64,000 nucleotides of DNA from Progne subis subis (taxonomy: Eukaryota; Chordata; Aves; Passeriformes; Hirundinidae). Shown one piece after another: positions 11,909-25,001 of the stretch. The stretch's first letter is position 1; each line of letters opens with the position of its first letter. The DNA lies in the NCBI GenBank assembly GCA_022316685.1, contig JAKJHU010000005.1, positions 9,836,707 to 9,900,706 of the forward strand, written 5' to 3'. The notes beneath the pieces were generated by a model. It was not told the DNA's origin. It saw nothing but the letters and a program-made list of their open reading frames with translations, and ran no database searches. Position numbers and translations under genes: made by a program.

Positions 11909-14900
11909 AAGTTAATGATTTTCCACATTGAAATAACACTGAGAGAAAGCAAAGCAAATTGGAGGGCCAAAGTTTAAAAAAACTATTGGGAATTTTCTAT
12001 CTATATCTAAATTACATGGACTTTATTGGATCTCAAGTTTTCATTTTTCTACTGCTTAATAATTACAAATATGTTATATATACCCTTTCCATTTTGTCAT
12101 TCTTTCACTATATTACATCAAATTTAATTTCCTGTGGAAGTGTGTAATCTTTTCAGCTGTCACTGTCTCAGAAGCTTTTCTGTAATAAGCAGAGCCTCAT
12201 CCTCTGGCAGGTCGATTTTTTATGAGCTGTGCTCCTGCAGATTATTTTCCTGAAATGTTTGCAATGCTATATGAGAACTGGCAAAAGAGGAGAACCAAAA
12301 TAAACACCCAAAAGGAAAAACAAACATGAAAACCTTTACTTCCCTCTGACTCCTGTGTTCACCGGTCAAAGGAAATTTCATTTTGATGTGTGTAGATGGC
12401 AAATCCACGAAGGTTGTTGCTGCATATCAGAAGCTTCATGAGCTTCACAGCCTCCCTTGCCCTACAGCTCATTAAAAGTACAGCTGTGAGATGGCTGCTT
12501 GCTCCTTGTGCTGGGGAACACAGAGATCTGCAAAGGGTCGCCACTCTGACAGCTGCCTCTCCCCACCACCTGCCCTCGGCACTCCGAGAGGTCCCCAAAA
12601 AGCCACATTCCACCAGAAAAGTGAGAATGTCAACCAAGACGCAATCAGGCTCTTCAGGATGAGATACCTGTGATGCAGGAAAGCAGACCAGCTGGTCTGC
12701 TGGGCCCTTTCCAGACCTCTGCCCCTGCAAGACATGAAACTCATCTTCTTCAAAGCGGCTTTCCATTACCAATGCCTACACACACACACCAAACCAACTT
12801 ATTTACAAAAACACATACCAACAAATAATTCTGAATGTTAGAAAATTAATCAACTCACAAGAAGTACGAGCAACAGGAATTCTTATTCCTGTATCCCTCC
12901 TGAAAAGTTGCTTAGGTATGGACAACAGAAGAGATATCTGAATGAACACAGTCTGCAAAGGATCACGTTAATGGTGTTTGGCCTGCAGAGGCTACTGAGG
13001 GTGGCTACAAAGGCATGTTAGAAGCTCTGCCAGCAGAACCAGGTGCAAAGCTCGGTCACTTCAGTGGTAGATGTCACCTCTGAGAGCTTCTCTTTGAACT
13101 GTCCAGCCAGATGTGGAATCCTTCACCAACCAACACACAGGCTACCCAAGCTGAGACTGCTTTCCCAAAACACACTGCACTGATCACTGAAGAACGATCT
13201 TTCTCTTCCTGTTCCCCGTAAGACTTCTGTCTTGCTTTCCCTCTCTCACATCACTGCTGTAGCAGTAGATCATCCATATTTCTGACAGTGTCTTCAAAAT
13301 CACATATAAAAATACAGTGCTTTAAACCCAGATATATACTTTCAGAGCAAAGAGTTATCTCTCCTTATCACATATAACAAGCATTTAACTAACTGAGTTC
13401 TCGTTATTTTGTCTATCCATTTTCTTGTAAATCTGTTTTAAATTTTTAACTTTAATACTTAATCTCTAAGAAATGGCTAAGCAGTAAAAAAAACCCAAAA
13501 AGCAAAACAAAACAAAACAAACAACAACAACAACAGAAAAAAAAAAAAAAAAAAACCACCCACACGCAGGGAACATTACTTTAACAGGTGTTAAATGCAG
13601 TGCAATTCCACTCCCATCAGTATGAATAAACTTTTTTCATCCAGCTTTGGTGGAAGTTGCTTTGGGGCCATAAGTCAGATGAAGATGTTCCATGCTAACA
13701 GCTCTGAACTACTTTAGAACCTAAAACAACAATGTAATCACTCTAATAAAACCATTCTGCCATAGCCTTACAGAACTTGAGTGCGTGCTAAGAATTTCAA
13801 GCCAGAATCGTAAAAAAGAAAAACATGCCAGCTATCAGTGACCTTAGATTTTTTGCCTTTTAGGCCATAAATTGAATAGCCTTCCTTCACCAGATGCGAA
13901 TCTCAGTCTCTGTTTCCTTATACAGGGTGAGGAAAACAGGCTCAAATATGAATTTACTTCCTATTGAAATCTTGGTCAAAGATGGTGGGTGATGTAAAGA
14001 TAAAACATCAAGGGAATAACTGCCATCATCTGGCTGAGTTTGGTAAAATGGAGTTAATTTACACTTCTTTAAGGATTCACTGGTGTGTGAAATTAATCTA
14101 ATTTAGACTGACCAGAAATTGAAAATGGAATGAAGAAAGAAAGCAATTAAAGACCTTTCCAAATCGCAAAAAAAAAAAAGTACTGCTGTAAGTGCAGCAA
14201 TACAGTTAAAGCACAGAACAATACAGTTAAAGTACAGAACCCTTCATTCTACTGCTCCCACTCCCTCCTTCTTGAGAGAGAGAATAATCATCTGTATATC
14301 AACATATCGTTACTGTACCGGTATAATCTCAAAGGCAGCATTGGCAGAATGCTTCTACCAATATCTGTGAATAAATACATGTTCAAGTTAAAACAGTTCA
14401 CTGTTCTGCAAAGAGGCCAGGCCTAGCAGATAAACATCTGCTGGAACAGCTCCGTGTAACTGGTTGTACATGTGGCTTATCGTTTACTTCAATGACTTTT
14501 AGCACCTTCTTGTTATTGTTTCTGTGCTGTTCCAACAAGCAATGGTTAATGTAAGACGCAGACATTCACATACCGTGCACTTGTGAATAACTGGTTCCCA
14601 GAGATGTGGCAGTGATAACATTGTCATCGTAGGAGTCAAAGCTCACGGTAGATCACATGTCAGAAGAGGGTCCCACCTGAAAGTATAATAAATCCAGATA
14701 CTAGTAATATAGTATATATATAAAAAAGTGTTAATAAATCCAGTTCATCATATTCGGAGGTTTACAGCAAGCTCTGCCAATACATTTGCGGATTTCACAC
14801 ATTCATCCTGAGCACTAACAGGGTCTGTGCTTTTTCCAGGCTCACAGAACACATTTTGCCATTCACAATAGCAAGCAAAAGTGCCCTGCTGTAGCCAAAC

Positions 14901-17900
14901 TGTTTTGGCCCACTGCTCCAGACCATATTTCAGGCATACTATCAAAGCACTGAAAACAGAATTTCACACCTCCCTTTTGTCAGGTGCCTGAAAAGCATGT
15001 AATCCCTTTCACTAGTACACCAGGGCACTGCCAGCTTGGCTTTACCTTTCCTTTCCCCCCGCCCCTCCAACATTGTAAATTGATGGTTTGGAAGAAGATG
15101 CAACACTGGAGCTCTCTTGTAACCTATTTTCTTGAGATAAAGGAATCTTAAGAAAGCATTTACTTCCCACTGGTGACTACAATCACCTTATTTATAATCA
15201 TTTGATAATTTAAAATCACTTGATGGGTGAGTCTTTTTTTTAAATATTTTGGTAGGTAACCAAAGCAGAGAGAAAAAATGAGCTTGTATTAGCAATGCTA
15301 TCTGCAATGATAAGACAAACAAACAATCCAATTTCTTAATCAAGCCTTCCCAAACAGAAGCAGATCTTCCTCCTACTCTACAAGCTCCACCTCATCCTAG
15401 AGTAAGTGGTTTTCAAGAAAAATGCCTGGCAAATAACAAAGAATTTTCAAGAATTCCGATTTTAGGTATAGTTTATATTTTTTAAATTACTCTAATGCTT
15501 CTTTGACTCTTCATGCCTCCAAAGTGCCTTGGCTCTTGCCTTTATTACACTTCAATGAGCAGCCTCAACACCCCCCAGTTCACTAGTATCAGGTACACCT
15601 CCATTTGCTGCCACCCAAGCAAGTCAGTGTCTCCTGCACTCTGCATTTGGTTTTCAATAACAAGTGTAAAACCGTGTAAAGACTAAGTTACAAAGAACAT
15701 AATCCATGGGTCCAAAACAACAACAAAAAATTATTGGTGAAGGGTGGTATATTGCCCATGGGTGTGATGCTACAATGTAGTATCTAAAGTTTGCCTGAAG
15801 CAGTATTAACACAAACAGAGGTAGCGCACTTATTTTTGGGCACAAGCACACCTAAATGCCAGACGCTGAGGTGAGCTGCTGAGCCCCAGCATGGGACTCA
15901 GCAGCAGTGAGGAAAACAGGGGAGCAGTGACTATCCAGAGGCAGCTCCGGCTGGCAGATGGTGCGGAGATCTGAGTGTCAGACAGATCTGTCCTATGGAA
16001 CTGCTGAAATTTGCTTTCCCAATAACTCTCATTCACCTACAAAAGTAAAATTTCCCAACCCGCTGAAGCCTTAAAAAGAATCTTCCTTCCCAGAGAAATC
16101 ATTCGTGACATACCCCCCACAGAAGGATGAACACGGCCAACTGCCTTCAACAGAAAAACACAGTAACACATGCAACACATTCTTCTTCTGCTTGCACATT
16201 TATTTGGAGTTGTTTAATAAACTGTCCCTAATGACTGTACCTAACCATTTACTTTGCAAACTACTACGACCTTTCAGGTGAATAATTTAATTTATGCCTG
16301 TTAACAGTTGTGTTAGAAAATGAAAACTCTCACAAATACTTTCATTTTAAAGCTTTTAATCACCATAAGAATTGAAAGGAATGATCACCAGATAGCTACA
16401 TCATGAACAGAAATATACAGCACACATGGAACCAAGTGAAACGCAGTTTATCATTTCTAGTGAATCAGTTCAGACCTAACTCAAGCTGGTAGCTGTCACC
16501 AGCTACCTTTGGCATCCTGCTCTCCAGTGTCCTGTAGGAAATCAGTTTGTCAGTCTCCATTTGATTCCCTTTTCCTCAGATTTCTTCACTGAATCTTTAT
16601 CCCCTCTTCCTTGGTCAGGTCCAGATTTTCAAGGCCACCAGTTATGCCTCATTTCAGCTCTTGCTGTCTCTCTGCTCACAGCTGAGATGGGAGGGATCTC
16701 AGAGATTGCGTTGAAGAAAGCCAAAACTGCTCCAAACAAACCACTTCTAGTGGAGCCAGAGGCACTAACAAGCAACAGCTAATAATTGATGTAATTATTC
16801 ATTGACCTTGACAACTTTCTAGATCTTTCACAAAGATCTTTCTGTGAGACGCCTCCAAATTCCTTAACTGTGGTGAGCAACAAACACCAAAGTCCCAAAA
16901 ATACACCTAAAATTTGCAAGGCCGAGAAGAGCTTCTTTAAGGCAAAAGCAAAGTCTTTCTAGGTGAAGCAGAAGCATGGAAGTCATTGTGAAATTAAATG
17001 GAAATGAAAATTATATGGGAGGTATTTAAGTACGTCGTTCTAGCAATTATGGAAATAGTGTTGACAGAAATCCATTGGGGATCCAGCGTTTAAAATCTCA
17101 GTGGGAGAAAGATGGGGAACTAAACATACAACTCAATATGGTCTTTACAGAAAGAGAGACTGGTAAGAAAATGAATACAGTTTTTGTCCAAACTGTTTAT
17201 TTTCTATAGCTAGACAGTGATAATCTCTAGTGCTATCAATTAAAACCTTCATTTTCACAAGCACTGTTTTAAGGAAATGCAATATTAGGCACAGTTAGAA
17301 AAATTAATGGAAGCTGAAATTAAATTTTTGCTTCCAACTTAATTCCACACGGGTGCCATCACTTCCTCACAGAGTCTACGTGTCTTAGGACTACCCTAAA
17401 ACTGCATTTATACATACTAAACTACAGGTAAGTTACTCCCTTGCCCCAAAGTTACTCCTTTCTTACAGCAAAATACAGCACTGAAGAAGCAAAAATGCAA
17501 TCTTTTGTATTATAAATGTTCATATCACTGCACACAGCAAAGTCACACCAACAGAGCTACAGAGGCTAACAACCATAGGTATTTAGAAAGTCCCTATTAA
17601 ACCACTGTTGTGCTCTGGGACTTACCAGGGTTTTAGCAATTCTTTCTCCTCATGCTCATTTGAAGAATGAATGAGGACTTAAGAACTAGAAAAGCAGCCA
17701 AACCAAATGCTTAGATTGATTATGTACAAGCATCGAACTCTTTACTAAACCCAGGTCAGGAGGAAATCAAGCCTCAAAAACTCTCCAGATACATATAACA
17801 GATTTTATTATTAATTTAATTAAAAACTACAGCTTCTAGTTTAAAGATTTCTATTTTTTTTTTTTTTTCCAAATACACCTCTTAATAGCCTTTCAGGAAA

Positions 17901-18127
17901 ATAGAGTTTAAAATTAAATGACAAATGTAATTAATGATCTGAAAAAAATCTTTTCTGTCCTTTCCTCTAAATAAAGCTAAGACTCAAGTATTATTTTCCT
18001 GGCACCTCTTTTCTGTTTCACAACTTCAGCACAATTTCAGTTAAGGTGAGAAAGTTGGTATTTTGGCCATCAGAAGCCACATTACAAACACAACTGTACT
18101 TGTATGCTTTACTACACAACACAAAAA
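11909..18127. other. AT-rich non-coding sequence, no gene recognised
   Basis: About 6 kb without a recognisable exon. It holds a short CA run at 12778-12789 and an A-rich simple repeat at 13486-13555. The 12359-12772 minus-strand frame is open for 137 codons but matches nothing I know and has only mediocre splice sites. From 12773 to 18127 open frames are few and short. Confidence 0.6.
13486..13555. repeat. A-rich simple repeat: CAAAA, CAA and poly(A)
   Basis: CAAAA units (about 13503-13520) grade into CAA units (about 13521-13535) and then 19 consecutive A (13537-13555). There is no retrotransposed body attached that I can recognise. Confidence 0.9.
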
Positions 18128-18179
18128 ATGGATGGATGGATGGATGGATGGATGGATGGATGGATGGATGGATGGATGA
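18128..18179. repeat. (GGAT)n microsatellite
   Basis: About twelve and a half near-perfect ATGG/GGAT units. Read in frame it gives apparent MDGW or IHPS repeats in the translated frames, which are artefacts of the repeat and not a protein. Likely length-polymorphic. Confidence 0.98.
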
Positions 18180-18819
18180 AGTGACAGTAAAATGTATCAG
18201 ACTGACATACACAAAGACTGAAGCCCTCTTCTCCATACAGAAGAGGCATGGTGCTCAACAGTGACACAGGCTTTTCCCCAAACCACATGTGCACACACAC
18301 TGCAGCTGCACTCCGGGAGGAAAACAGGAGTAGTAGTTTCTCAGTAAGCAGGAATTACACTGCTGGTAGCGACTATTGAGTTCTGCCTTTGTAATGTCCG
18401 AACAAAAATAGGTCACATCAACAAGTCGGAGGGCAAGTGGGAAGAGAATGAGAGAAAGGAGATGCAGCTGCAGATGGGGATAAACTGCAGTAGGAGGTTC
18501 CATGGTGATGCAATCTGCTGCCCAACAGCACTGGGGAATTCAGAAACTGGAAACTGGAAGCACTCCCTGGCACAAAGCTGCACTAAAGGAGTGAGGGACG
18601 TGCCAGAGCTGCAGAGAAAATAAAGCATGAAAATCTCCAGACAAACTACTTTTTCTCTGACTTACTTTGATAACCTGCAGAGAAAGCCTCTAAAATTAAA
18701 AAAATACTTGTTAGACTGATCCTGGCATGATATATTCCACCAGCACTACTTAATTAATCAAATTAATTATTCTTTGTCTCTTTGTCATGCTATGACTTGC
18801 TTTGATGTTTCTCTCTTTT

Positions 18820-18855
<36 letters not shown>

Positions 18856-21800
18856 CTGCCCCTTATTTTCATGACTGTTTGTGATCACAAAATATATTGA
18901 GAGTGACAGACAGTAAACATTACTGGAGGCTGTTGCACTTGGACTGTGACTTGGACTGTGATGTGAATGATCATCCAGAGATGGGTATATGAGCTCAGAG
19001 TTAGAAGGTCACTTCAATGCCCATCCCTCCAAAGATCAACACTTTTAAAAAACAACCTCTAAAATCAAGATCTAACACCAGGAGAATTTCACAGTAATTC
19101 CTATTTCTATTCCAGCCACAGTAATGAAACTCATTTCAGAGAACAAAAGTCATTAAACAGAAAATGCTGACAAATGGGACAGAAGATGCTGGGGATATGA
19201 AAGCACAGGAAAAAACAACCCATTCCACCCCATATCCCATTGGGATATAACATCCCAAGTACTAGTGAGAGACACGCAGAAAAAGACAGACAGAGTCAGT
19301 CTAGAAAAGCACAAAGAGATTTGATCACTAATCAGAGACAGAAACCCATCTGAAAGTCACAACTGTCTCTGCAGGCTCTGAAAGACAGAATTAAATTGGC
19401 TTAGTACTATATTCAAAATGGAATTTAATTAGCTGACATTAAGCAGGATAAGTTTGCAGTACCATGTTGCTCTGACAAGCTGTCTCCAGAAGGGTAAGTG
19501 GAAGGTAAAATCTTATTTTTCAGGATGAGATTACAGCCATGCACTGAGACAGAAGGTAATGGCATGCCTGCTGAGGGCAGCTGAAACTTGGTGCTGGACA
19601 TTTCATCTCAAACTATAAAAGGATGGTATGTGATAGATGAGCCAGAAGTGCAAGTTTCAGATTGTGCACATTTATTCATATGGCTGTGCAGCTTCATCCT
19701 CCTTCTGCTGTTGCCACTTACACGAAGAAGAGAACCTCAGTGTAGAACCTCTGCCAGGAGCTTTTTCTCTAGTTTCTGTCAGTCAGAGCTGCCCCTTAGA
19801 AAGACTATGATACCTTAGGTGCAATTCATTTATTTCTGTTTATAAGAGAGCATGTTGGTCCCTGGTTGGAAGAACGAGGTCTGTGTGGGGGGCAGTTTCA
19901 GTGCTAACCAGGCAGGCTGACACATCTGTCGGCCACTCCGCATCTGTTGTGTGTTTTATGGGGTCACCCAGAGCACCTCAGTTCAGCTCTGCTCTACCAA
20001 GACTTCTCTAAGTGTATTAGAACCTGCACATCACAGTGCAGCCTGCAAGCACAGCAAATAAAGTAAACACAAACTATGGAAAAATCCAGCGGCACAGAGT
20101 GCCGAAGGAAGAATCAATGGTAAAATGCATACTAAATCCAAATTGTTTCCCCAAGGAACATTTGGAGGAAATGGAATAACACATTTCAAAGGAAAAGCCC
20201 CATGAAAATGGGATGTAACAAGCCTTGCCTTCTCATGCACCCTTGTATTGATAAATTTAGTTCTGGAGAAAGGTATCTCACTGTCAGTGCTAGAAATTCT
20301 GCTTATTTTCAAAGCAGGCACATGCATCCCAGGGTGTGACCAGGAAAGCTGTTGTTCACATCACTTATACTAACATCTCAGCTCTGTCACATCAGAACCA
20401 AGCCAGATTTACCAAGCAAGCAAGCTTCATCCATCCCATTAGCAAGTCACTAAGGAGGTGTTCTTCCATTCCCTGACAAAACTGCGCAGCAATATGAGAT
20501 CTTAATTTAGGCTGGCACTGCCCTTCTTCCTCTCGCAACTCCTCTCACCAGGACTGTATTTAGGCTGTGTGACCTTGTATGGCAGATCACAGATTTTAAG
20601 TGCAAGCACAACACACCGCATGCCCTTCTCTGGCACCACATTAATCACCCTACTTTAATGACTTCTACTGATAAACCACCCCGTGTACCCAGCCACCCTC
20701 CCCAGCGGCTGCATCTACAGCAATAAATTAAACATGCCCTTTCCCATACCCGGCCACCGTGTCATCCACCAGTAGAGAAAAAGCCACTGAGGGTGTCAGC
20801 TGGCAGTCAGGGGTGAAAACCCCAGTTTTACTAACCAAGAGACCCCTGTTTTATTAGCCATTTGACAGGTGACCCTGAATTTCTCTATGTTTTTTTCATC
20901 CAGAAGAACTCTATTTTTTTTCAGCTACAATGAGAACTGCAGATACAAGATACCACTAATTACTGGGAAGTACCTACACCACCTATTACTCCACATAACT
21001 ACAGATCAGAACTATCTTCAACTAAACAAACATAGCTACAGAGAACATATGATTTTGTAGTATTATTTCTTAATTATTTCACTCTCTTCCAGGAAACTCA
21101 AGTCCACAGCTGAGCACGAATAAAGACACAAGATCTTTATGATAAGAAAAGCAAAACAATGGCCTGACATGACCTAATGAAAGCACAGGATACTACTCCC
21201 CCAGGGTAGAAATCTCCTTCCTTCCAAAACTTCCTTTCAAGTGTTTTGAATACGTTACTAAACAAAGAAACAAAACATTCACTTTTGCAAGGCAGGAATA
21301 TCCTTTAAAATAGTGGCATCTGATATTATTCCATAAATCATCCACAAAATCAATGTGCTTTATGTCAGACGGGACCTTTAAACTTAAGAATAAAACAAGT
21401 TTAGGTCTGAATCGTGATGCAAAGATACCTGTAATAAACTAAGTATGTCAAAAGCTTTGGTGGAAAAAGGGTTGCTGAAGGTTTATCACGGTTTAACACA
21501 GTGTATGAAGGCACACAGATTGACCTCTGTGATGCTAAGTAATGTATGATGCTGGAAGTGCCACCAAATCACAGGACTTGAGAAAGAGACTGAGTTTTTA
21601 GCTGCCAGTGATTTCTTATCTGACCATGGAGGGCATCTCACAATCTATCTCCATCTTTGATCCCTGCAATAACATTTCTTTCCTCCACTCATCTGTCAGA
21701 TATTTATGCTGTAAATTCATCGAGTTTGAAGATGTGAAGACAAGGAAACCTTTAGATATTACTACATGGAAAATAATAGTCATGGTAATAAAAAAAATCA

Positions 21801-24780
21801 CATCACACAATCCTAACATTTTACCATTTTAACGTAGCTTCCTATCCGGAAAGTATTTCCAAAGGAATTAATTTGACCTTCCTCCCAAGATCTCTTTTGT
21901 AACCTTGATTCCTACTTTAAAAAACACCCTGCAATCACAAACTGTGTGTGATGTCACACCTATGTCTGTCCACCTTCTCTTAATAATTTCTCTAAAGACA
22001 TTCAACAAAGAGGTAGAAGTCTCAAAATTATTCAGTTGCCAGAAGTTCCTTCCAATTCCAACTTATGCTTAGACATGAGAGAAATGGTCAGCACTCAGGT
22101 TAAGGAAAAAATCTTCCACATTGAGTCAGAATTTGCAGATAAAACAGGTGTACTGAGATGCAAAACGGTGTCAAAAGCTGAAGTTCAAAACTAAGGCACA
22201 CCCACACGGCTAAATAAAAGTGAAAAAGGAAGCAACTTCACACACTGGAGCACGCTGGCCCGGCTATCGGGAGGTGGACAGCTTGTATCTGTGGTCTGGA
22301 TCTCACTGGGAAAAGCCTACAAAGCTCCCATCACCCAAGTGTCTCCCATGGAGTTTTCTAGCGAGTTTTCTAGGGAGAACACAGTGAAGCATTTGAGAAA
22401 CCTTGAAGCCCTCAGTGAGAAGATACTGCTTTAAAAATGGTGAGAGAAAGCCTGGGAGCTGCTGAAGAAAATACGCATACACACACCCCTGAGTACTCAT
22501 TACAGTTGCAAAGACAAACTTACAAAGCCAAAATAATACAATATTGTCTCTCTTGTTCTGTCACAATTGGCTGTTTCAGCAAAGTGTAACAACAAAAGCA
22601 AAATAAACACCACCAGTGAACTTCACTGTTGTCTTCTCAGAAGGCAGTGTCTGCCAATAATTACATTCATGCTACTGCCACTGCAACACAGGAAATTCGG
22701 ATCAACAGCAGGTGAATTATAAAACTGTAAACAGCAGCACTGAAATTATAATCTTATTTTGCTGTAAAAAATGTTTTAAAAAATTTTAAAGGCTATTTTT
22801 GTCATACGTATTTGTGTCACAAATTATACCAAGCACATCTAGATGTTGATGATACTTCAAATACACTGTGTAATGAAAAATATGATGAAGCAACTTTTGA
22901 AGTAATTTATTACTCATTCCCACACTTGATAAGAAAACAAATATTACACTGATACATTTATTTTATGCTATCAAAAGCATCGTAGTTTGAAAGCAGTAAT
23001 TTCTTTCCACTACCAGTTTGTAGCATCTTGCTTACATCTCTGCAGTTTAGGAACTCAGAGTTTCATCTGCTGGTGTGAGGAAAAAGATCCGAGTAGCTAC
23101 AAGTAAGTGCAACTACAAGAAATAGCTTGTAGTTGAAAGACAGATGACAGCAGGATGGAACACATAACCAGAATATTTTAGAAGTCTAAAATTTTTCTTG
23201 CTATTGATATAATATGGACAACAGATGGGTTTTTAAATGCAGCTCTCGATACAACTTTGCATGTGAGAAGGAAAATAATTTGGAGTTCACAGGAACAGGA
23301 GCAGATTGTTCTGTGAATCCAGTTGGTGTCATTCTACACCCTTACATTCTCCTGCAAAATACTGTAAGCAGAACAGCAGGAGTCCTAAAATTCCCCACGC
23401 TGGCTCCAGCTCAATAAGCCATTCCTATTCATAAAGTATATAACCATATACTTAACTTCAGGAGATTGTATAGGACCCGGTGATTTCACTACAGCATAGG
23501 AATCTGCCTGAAATTAAATTTTCTTTTAGGGGCTTTGCTAATGAAACACCAGATTCATCTGACAGGTATTTGTGCTGCATTTCTCTCATCCCTTGGCTGC
23601 TGACTGCACCTTAGTCAGGCTATTTTTCCTCTTAAGTAGAGGAGATAGAACTGACTCCAAAGCCACATGTAGCCTGACTTTTGGAAAGACTTCTGTGTTT
23701 AATAGAATAAATACCATGAGCAGAGGTGCCCGTAGTAAATGGCACAACTATTGGTCACTCTGAGAATGGTCACTAGAAACAGACACAAACAAAAGTAAGG
23801 TTCAAACCTTGCAGTTGGTTTTAGCACAAAACTCCTGTTGGCTCCCTATGAATAAATGGCAGAATACAGCATCTGTCTACAGGACATCTCTGTAAGATAA
23901 GGAAGTGGAACTGACATGAAAAGAATACTGCACAACAGTGATACTTCCTCACTCATATTTATGAATATAACTCACATGAAAATCAGTATAAGGTGGTGTG
24001 AATCTTGCCCCAAACTCATGAACTGTGCAGCAGAACCAGGAACTGAAGCTGTGGGTACTGAGTTCCCACCCAGCCTGCTAGTCACTAGACCATACTTCCT
24101 TAGGTAGAGAATTACAGTAAATATCAAGTCAGCTGGGTACTGCTGAGTTTGTGTGATCACACGTCACAGACAGCAGAACATGCCACCACCATAAATTCAA
24201 AGGTCTACTCCATGCACATGACGTTTTCATTTTTAGTTTTGATGCAAAGCATTCAAATTTCAAGTACAAACACGTGCATTTAAAGCAGTTTTTCAGACGG
24301 AATAAAATATACATTGAAGCAGTGTGTTATTCTAATTTTCAGAGTTTCTCTGCAAAATGGTTATTAAAAAACCCAGTCATTAGCATTTTGAATCTACAAG
24401 AATGACATGTCAGCAGAAACAAAATATTTTTTCTCACTGTTGCAACCAGGCACCTTACTGCATGCAGTATGTCAGGAAAACAGACTTGCTGCAGGAGAAA
24501 TTGGCACAAGCACAACAGAAAGGATTTTAATCTATAAGCACTGCACTGTGGAAAGCAACAGCACAAGGAAGCATGCTCCATACATTCACAAAGTAAACCT
24601 TGAGACAAGCATCTCTAAAGTTTGGGAGGGTTCAAATCCAGGGCCTGCCAAGGTAAAGAAAGACAGAACACATATTTCTGCAGGGTGAAACCTGTCCTCT
24701 GCAACAGAGAAGGGTGTTGTATCAGTGCTTCCCATGAAGAAACATGCACCATGGCAACACCACTGCGGTGTTGAACTCAC
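18180..24780. other. AT-rich non-coding sequence, no gene recognised
   Basis: Unique-looking DNA with a 27-base T run at 18824-18850 and no recognisable exon, RNA gene or mobile element. A tRNA B-box-like GGTTCAAATCC near 24629 has no matching A box or cloverleaf. Confidence 0.6.
18824..18850. repeat. Poly(T) run of 27
   Basis: Uninterrupted T tract. It could be the reversed A-tail of an old retrocopy, but no body is recognisable on either side. Confidence 0.95.
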
Positions 24781-25001
24781 CCTGGTGAGACTGACGGTGC
24801 AATCAACACAATCCCATGGCCAGTCTTGTCTACAACTGAATAAAAGCTTTTGCTTCTCATCCCCACAAACAGTGAAACCATCATGACTTGTGATCTGCCT
24901 CTCCCAAAGCAGTGGCATGTTCACAATGGACTGGCTGAGGGGTAGCAGGACTGCAGCAAGCACAATCCACAGGAACCAGGCAAACGCTCTCAAACCCATT
25001 C
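24781..25001 (-). CDS. Speculative second exon encoding a signal peptide (unrecognised protein)
   Basis: I do not recognise this protein. Reading the minus strand, a plausible acceptor (CTCCTTGTTGCAG, ending at 25002) is followed two bases later by an ATG (24999-24997) in good context (G at -3 and +4). The frame then runs 73 codons to a donor AGG|GTGAGT (24781/24780), ending on a whole codon. Residues 1-24 look like a classical signal peptide: Arg at 4, hydrophobic core from about 6 to 20 (AWFLWIVLAAVLL), and SQS before a likely cleavage site. The rest has four Cys, at about 45, 56, 64 and 67. It lies about 21 kb downstream of the minus-strand leader exon (46141-46262) and in the same orientation, so it could hold the start codon of that gene. 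Against it: chance frames of this size are common here, and I see no further exons. Confidence 0.2.

Noticed and set aside
12359..12790. 137-codon minus-strand frame beginning near a TGTGTGTGTAG acceptor-like site
   Set aside because: The acceptor is made by the CA repeat, the donor (CACAG|GTATCT) is ordinary, and the peptide matches no family I know.
18018..18300. Frames with repeated MDGW or IHPS peptides
   Set aside because: They are translations of the GGAT microsatellite.
24625..24640. tRNA B-box-like GGTTCAAATCC
   Set aside because: No A box at the proper distance and no cloverleaf can be drawn.
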